This document shows, one piece after another, positions 58,975-64,000 of a DNA stretch of 64,000 bases (positions within the stretch are counted from its first letter, which is position 1; every line of letters begins with the position of its first letter). Made by a program: the position numbers and the translations under genes. Source of the stretch: Protula sp. h YS-2021 (taxonomy: Eukaryota > Annelida > Polychaeta > Sabellida > Serpulidae); NCBI GenBank assembly GCA_949752745.1, contig OX457031.1:20580199-20644198 (forward strand), given 5' to 3'. The notes under the pieces were generated by a model that ran no database searches, was not told the origin of the DNA, and saw only the letters and a program-made list of their open reading frames with translations.

Positions 58975-59955
58975 GCAAGCAGTTGTGTGTGTTACCTTTT
59001 CTCCGCGGTTGCAAAAAGGGTGGGGCGTTTTCTTTAGGGGTTTGTCCCACGGCTGATTTATAACCTGATTTGTTTGGAAGTGCTCGAAAGAACAAATCAG
59101 TTTCATCCAGTGTAAATGTGTTCTTTAAGTCGCACCTATCAGTGATGACTTGTAATATTTCTGTTCAATTTTTCCAAATTAAGTATCAACGCATGTTCCC
59201 TCTCCACAGATGTATTGACATCTAATGTTATTGCCCTCTCAAAAGTTTTCAAACCATCCAATAGATGCCTTACAATCAAGCCCCATTATATTACAAATTC
59301 CTCTGTATTTTTCTCCAGCATAAGTCTCGATTATGTATTATGACTCTTCACTGGATGCTGATACCCTAAAAATGGAAACAATGGCACATGGAAAAAAATG
59401 GCACAAGGAAATAATGGCACAGTGAAAAATTGAAAAAATGTCAACATCAAAATTTCATTTTTTATTTATATTAAAAAACGGAATATTAAAATAAGTTTTG
59501 AATGTGTTTACTTGCAAATCGATTTTACTAAAGCATTTACAAAAATGAATTCACATTAAAAAGTACATTTAATGAAAACTAGCCATAGTCTGAAATACTC
59601 CAGATCTACGTTTTCCGAAATAAAACTAGACACTAGAGTCACTATAAAAACTGCTTTTGTCGAGGCACAACACTATTCTAACTCAGGCTGATTTCTGCAC
59701 GGCTTCCATCAAATGTTGTGACCTGCACCTGGAAGGAACTGTTCTATGGTCTTTGTTCCCTGCTGTTGGTCCAAACACAACTTAAGAAGTCGCGCCTGTA
59801 GTTGTGCGTAAACACGCATCAGTCACTTTCTTGGAGGTTCCCCACGCTCGGCATTCAGCAACACAGTACTCACTTGGGCGGCGTCGGCTTTAAGCCAGGG
59901 GTCGGGCTTAAACGATGCATGCATACTACTCCAGCTAAAAGCAACAGCAAACATT
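58975..59955. other. No gene recognised
   Basis: A short degenerate AATGGCACA/GGAAA simple repeat lies near 59375-59430; otherwise nothing supported. Confidence 0.45.
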
Positions 59956-59959
59956 ACGC

Positions 59960-60174
59960 GCCGATTTCACAGCTTAAGTCTAGACCTAATTTGGAGCAAA
60001 CTCAGTCTAGACCGCGGTTAAGACTGGGTTTCAGACCATAGTGAATTTCACAGCCTCGGTCCAGACCACATTCGTGTGTAATGTTCTGTGTCTGTATAAA
60101 CGGACAAAACCCTGTCTAGACGGAGTTTGAAACCTGGTTTCAAACCAGGTCTAGACTTAAGTTGTGAAATCGGC
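59960..60174. mobile_element. Short palindromic MITE, 28-bp terminal inverted repeats
   Basis: The left end GCCGATTTCACAGCTTAAGT and right end ACTTAAGTTGTGAAATCGGC form inverted repeats matching at 27 of 28 positions. Inner words TCTAGACC/GGTCTAGA and AAACCTGGTTTCAAACCAGG add further palindromes. The length is 215 bp and there is no coding capacity. Confidence 0.85.
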
Positions 60175-60179
60175 CCTAC

Positions 60180-61620
60180 ATGTTCAGGTACACAAATACC
60201 AGGGTTTGTCTAATGTGTACGATATATTAGAGTCCTTTATACAGTAAAGTTTGCATTTTGTACCACGACAGGTGTCAGCTGTTCGTAAAAGCTAGGCGCC
60301 CTGTTTATTGAGGAAAAGACTAAAAAAAATCTGTCTGGTGTGGCGAGTTGTCCTGTATCTTGAGGGTGTCCGTACCTGAGACTGAACTGCATAAGAATAT
60401 AAATGGGAGATGCCACTAAATAAAATGTCTAAAAATTAAGAGATATTATCAGACAAAGAATAAATGTAAAACGGGGTTGCATAGTAATCCTTTAACCCAA
60501 CCCTTCCCTTTCTCCTTTCTCTCATTCCTCCGTCCCTCCCTCCCTCTCCCTCTCTCAAGAATGTAGACCCGCATTGGAAAATAAATGACCTCTTCAACTT
60601 GGTCTGTTTGCTCGAGTTCTCCACCCAAGGTTCAGTTCCAGGTTTTCATAAAATTAATTGTAGGAATTCGGGCTTAAACCTGGGTTTAGAAATTTATTGC
60701 TTGTGTTCAGGACAGTTTTAAAACCTTAGTCGTCCCAGTCGCTCTACATTTACAAATCTATTATTAAGCTAACAGCGTCATTTTTTTTAATCTTTGCTAT
60801 ATCTTTTCAAGGCATTGATAGACTGAACTGTCATTAGTAAATAAAATAACTGAAAAAATTGTTCCATTTTCTTTCGTGGTAATTCTGGTATTTTGATATT
60901 TCCAACCGGAACTTGTCGTCAAGTTATATGGTAATTGATCAGTGTGTTTTGCCAATAGTGGTGCTTTAAACAAAGCAGTATTTGAGCTCCAATAATTAAT
61001 TTATGTATAACTACCAGGCGCCGAGTTGTCAATGGAAGCTATTTACCTTGTAGTGAATATTGCTATAGCATCCATGCTATAGCATCCATGCTTAACTGAG
61101 TATTGAATTGGCAGGCATGGGTTCATAAACTGCTATCTACTTTCTGGTAATTTGTATTGGAAATCGATTGTTCATTTAAATATAACGTTTGCTTTTCCAA
61201 AATATCTTAATATAACCTCTGTACCAATCGGTATTTAAATGGTATCTAACTGAAATTTGTTGGAGGCTAACCCGCAGATTTTCCAGGTATTGATCTGTAG
61301 GCTTCAACAAACAATATGCTCACTATGATCCCTGGATCCATCTTTGATCAAAGATCTTTGTTGTTTCGTCAAAGAGGTTTCCAGCCGAACCCTAGCGGTT
61401 AACAGGAACTCAGGCTCGTTCTAGTGTGTTGATATCCGGTGAATCTGGAGACCATTACACTAGATTAATATTGTTTGCCTTTTGTTATTTATTGCAACAA
61501 CTAAGTGACATAAAAGTACGATTTATCGTCCATTAAAACCGCTTCGAAATGACCCTGCATACTTAAACTACTTGAATAGAAGGTTTTTCTATCTAGTATA
61601 CGATGTTTAATTGTCTGGGC
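60180..61620. other. No gene recognised
   Basis: Contains a CT-rich patch (60495-60560). No supported gene. Confidence 0.45.
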
Positions 61621-61630
61621 TAGAAAGGTC

Positions 61631-61701
61631 TGATTGGATGATCTTAGTGTCCTCTGATTGGATGATCTTAGCATCCTTTGATTGGATGATCTTAGTATCC
61701 A
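61631..61701. repeat. 24-bp tandem repeat, three copies
   Basis: TCTGATTGGATGATCTTAGT-GTCC and two near-identical units follow one another. Confidence 0.93.
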
Positions 61702-61924
61702 TTTTATCACTAAACGAAGCACCTGTTTACAGCACTTTCAAAACCATTTCAAAACTCAGTCCAACCATTCTTGTCTCTTTATTCAAGAGCAGCTTTAGTA
61801 TGTCAGATAGGAAGCATCTCCAATAATTAAGTGGACAAAGCAAGCGAGTTGATGCAAGTTAATTACTTTTTTCTTTTTAAAATTACAAGCTTAAACTTAA
61901 TGGCTCATAGTGCCGCAGAACATT

Positions 61925-62993
61925 CCGGTGTAACAGTATATCTTGCCCTCTGTACAGCTTCGCCCCAGGGGGGGGGGGAGCTAGACTAGGCTATCTTTCC
62001 CTACCTAGTATTTTTTGCCCCTGTTTAGCATCCCCCCACCAAAGCTTGCTTTCCCTCGCATTTTGTTCGTTTTTGTTTCTTTCTGTCCCTGATCATCTCC
62101 CCCACCCATTCTGGTTTACCCCTATTTTTCTCAGTTTATCTTTCTTTCTGCTGCTGAATGAAAGCCCAATTGCAGTCCATCTTTATCCTCCTTGTAATGC
62201 CCGACTCTATGACAACCAAAATTAGTAAGGTTATTTTGATTGTTTAATCTCCGTCGAATTTCCAATGGCAATCGCATCGACACTGTATTGAAATAAATCA
62301 AATCCACATCTCTTTTGTTTTAATTTTATTTATGTATTGTAACAGGCGATTAAAACAGCTAGATAAGAAATCCCAGGTAATTTTAAGTTGCGGCACAATA
62401 TTTAGTGCTGACTGTAAGAATAAATTGGAAGCTTTTTCATCACCTGGCATCACTTTCTAAATAAATAACAGAATTAAAAGTTTCAGGAAATTCATTTTGC
62501 GGCAAAAAATACTCCGAGGTGAGATGTTACTCCTCATAGGTAAGTATAAATAGGTCAGTATTTCATCTTGAAATTCAAAATTGAAAATGGAATCGAATGT
62601 TCAACGAAAGATACAGCGCTTTTTAGTGGGAAGCCCAACCTACAAGTGGCTGACCTGTGCTGCTGAACCGAGAGTATTAAATCCATTAGGAAGGCTGAGA
62701 AAATCGATTCCGATTATTTACATAGCGAACATTCACCATCACTACACTCCCGTTTATGATCTTTAAATCTTATGGAAATTGACTATTGCATTATTTTAAA
62801 TTGCACAAATTGCTTATTATTGTTAAAAATTGAGCATTTATTAAATAAAAAATTTTGAAGTTTTTGTGGCATTTGTTGAGTTTTGTAGAGAGGGGCAAAA
62901 TATCCAGGGGGGAGATAATCTAGTCTAGCTAGCCTCCCCCAGGGGGGAGCTGTACTGGGGAGGAGGAGGGGGGTAAGCTAGCCTGTTACACGG
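61925..62993. mobile_element. MITE-like element, family TCCGGTGTAACAG, copy 2
   Basis: Starts TCCGGTGTAACAGTATATCT and ends CCTGTTACACGG, with the same inner inverted region (CTCCCCCAGGGGGGAGCTGTA). It shares several hundred bases with copy 1 in the same orientation. The frame 62581-62766 inside it (VQRKIQRFLVGSPTYKWLTC) is unrecognised and probably meaningless. Confidence 0.8.
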
Positions 62994-62994
62994 T

Positions 62995-64000
62995 AGTTAA
63001 AACGGTAAACGTTGCTTTTGTCAATGAAAATCATTGTCATTGAAAATTGTCGGATATTATTTTATATTACGACCAAATAATATTGAATTAGTCACTGTAT
63101 GTTATGGAACGATTTAAAAAAGCGGTCATTTAAATATAATTTGTAGTTTTTAAAATAAAAGGAATTAATTTTGGCATTTCTGTTTTGAAACGTGAGCAAA
63201 CAACTAACGGTTTCTTTGCGATCTGGTTTGCTACTCTATCGCTCTTTGTACAGCATTGTTTAATCTTTATTTCTTTTACTTTTATTTATGAATACTTTTG
63301 TTGGTCCTTTCTAGCCCTAATGATAATGTTACTTCCCCTTCGATTTCTTTCTGTTATTTCCCCCTTTCACTGTTTGATAGGGTTGGTTTTAACATATGTA
63401 CTTGCTTGCTTTGCATTATCAATAATTATAGCAAATTTAGACATACTGTAGAACTGAACTCTCCTTACAGTATAAAAGCTTTGAGACATTGCATATCAAG
63501 GTAAAAGCTGAACATAATTCAGTCGGTTTGAATTCCTTTGGAAAAACGTATTTTATTTCTCAGTCATATAAGGAAACCCCTTGAAGGGGACTTTAAAAGC
63601 TAAAACTTAATTTTGATTCTATTTTTTGGGTACACCTTAATGGTGTTCAACTTCAGCATGATGCACAATTGCCACTTCTTAATTTTTCCAGTTGAAACAG
63701 TTAGACAAAAATGTAGGAGTAATTTTGATCTTTAGTGTCAAACAATTAGATATGATTCTGTAAGCTTGATCGTGACCTTGAGTTTAACGTGAAAGTTGCA
63801 ACAAGTATTTGTCTTTTTTGTCCATTTTAAAAGTATAGAAGTTCATTTTTGTAGACTTAATTTAAAATTTCGATTGAAATCAGAAAACAAGGAAGCCTAC
63901 ACTATTTTATTCATCCATCCTTGATCACCTTCAATAAAAAAGAGCCAGTCTTTAGCATTATTAGATCTCTCTTCCTATTTCATTAATACTTACAATAACT
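62995..64000. other. No gene recognised
   Basis: AT-rich sequence; frame 63185-63451 (+) is hydrophobic (Phe/Leu/Ile-rich) but matches nothing I know. Confidence 0.45.

Overview
This window comes from a eukaryotic, metazoan nuclear genome, most likely a marine invertebrate. The genes are interrupted by GT-AG introns, the intergenic DNA is AT-rich, and there are many transposon relics (DIRS-type tyrosine-recombinase retroelements, non-LTR retroposons, MITE-like inverted-repeat elements). Two host genes are recognisable, both on the + strand. The clade cannot be fixed from sequence alone.

Layout. 1-3.4 kb: two adjacent tandem arrays (114-bp satellite, 51-bp minisatellite). 3.9-6.2 kb: the last six coding exons of a KMT2C/D (MLL3/4, trithorax-related) histone H3K4 methyltransferase, covering the end of FYRC, then SET and post-SET, followed by a long 3' UTR. 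9.4-17 kb: a duplicated repeat and at least three decayed copies of a Jockey-like non-LTR retrotransposon. 20.4-24.3 kb: a complete five-exon RPL23 gene (140 codons) with a TOP-like transcription start. Its last intron holds three tandemly related C/D-box snoRNAs. 27.4-28.7 kb: a CR1/L2-like reverse transcriptase relic and a FLYWCH-domain frame with a stop codon. 31.8-33.1 kb (-), 36.8-40.5 kb (+) and 52.2-56.6 kb (-): three broken DIRS-class elements. The last two belong to one family. 48.5-63 kb also carries several MITE-like elements with clear terminal inverted repeats.

The most notable item is the snoRNA trio in RPL23 intron 4. All three copies keep box C, box D, a 6-bp terminal stem and two antisense stretches. 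The two stretches match adjacent parts of one conserved 28S rRNA segment. Other points of interest are a three-monomer higher-order pattern in the 114-bp satellite, short tandem repeats in several KMT2 introns (two reach their acceptors), loss of the reverse-transcriptase palm in all three DIRS copies, and a MITE with a near-perfect 8-bp target duplication.

Most other open frames are unsupported. Long stretches (about 17-20.3 kb, 24.3-27.3 kb, 34.1-36.1 kb, 63-64 kb) hold nothing I can recognise.
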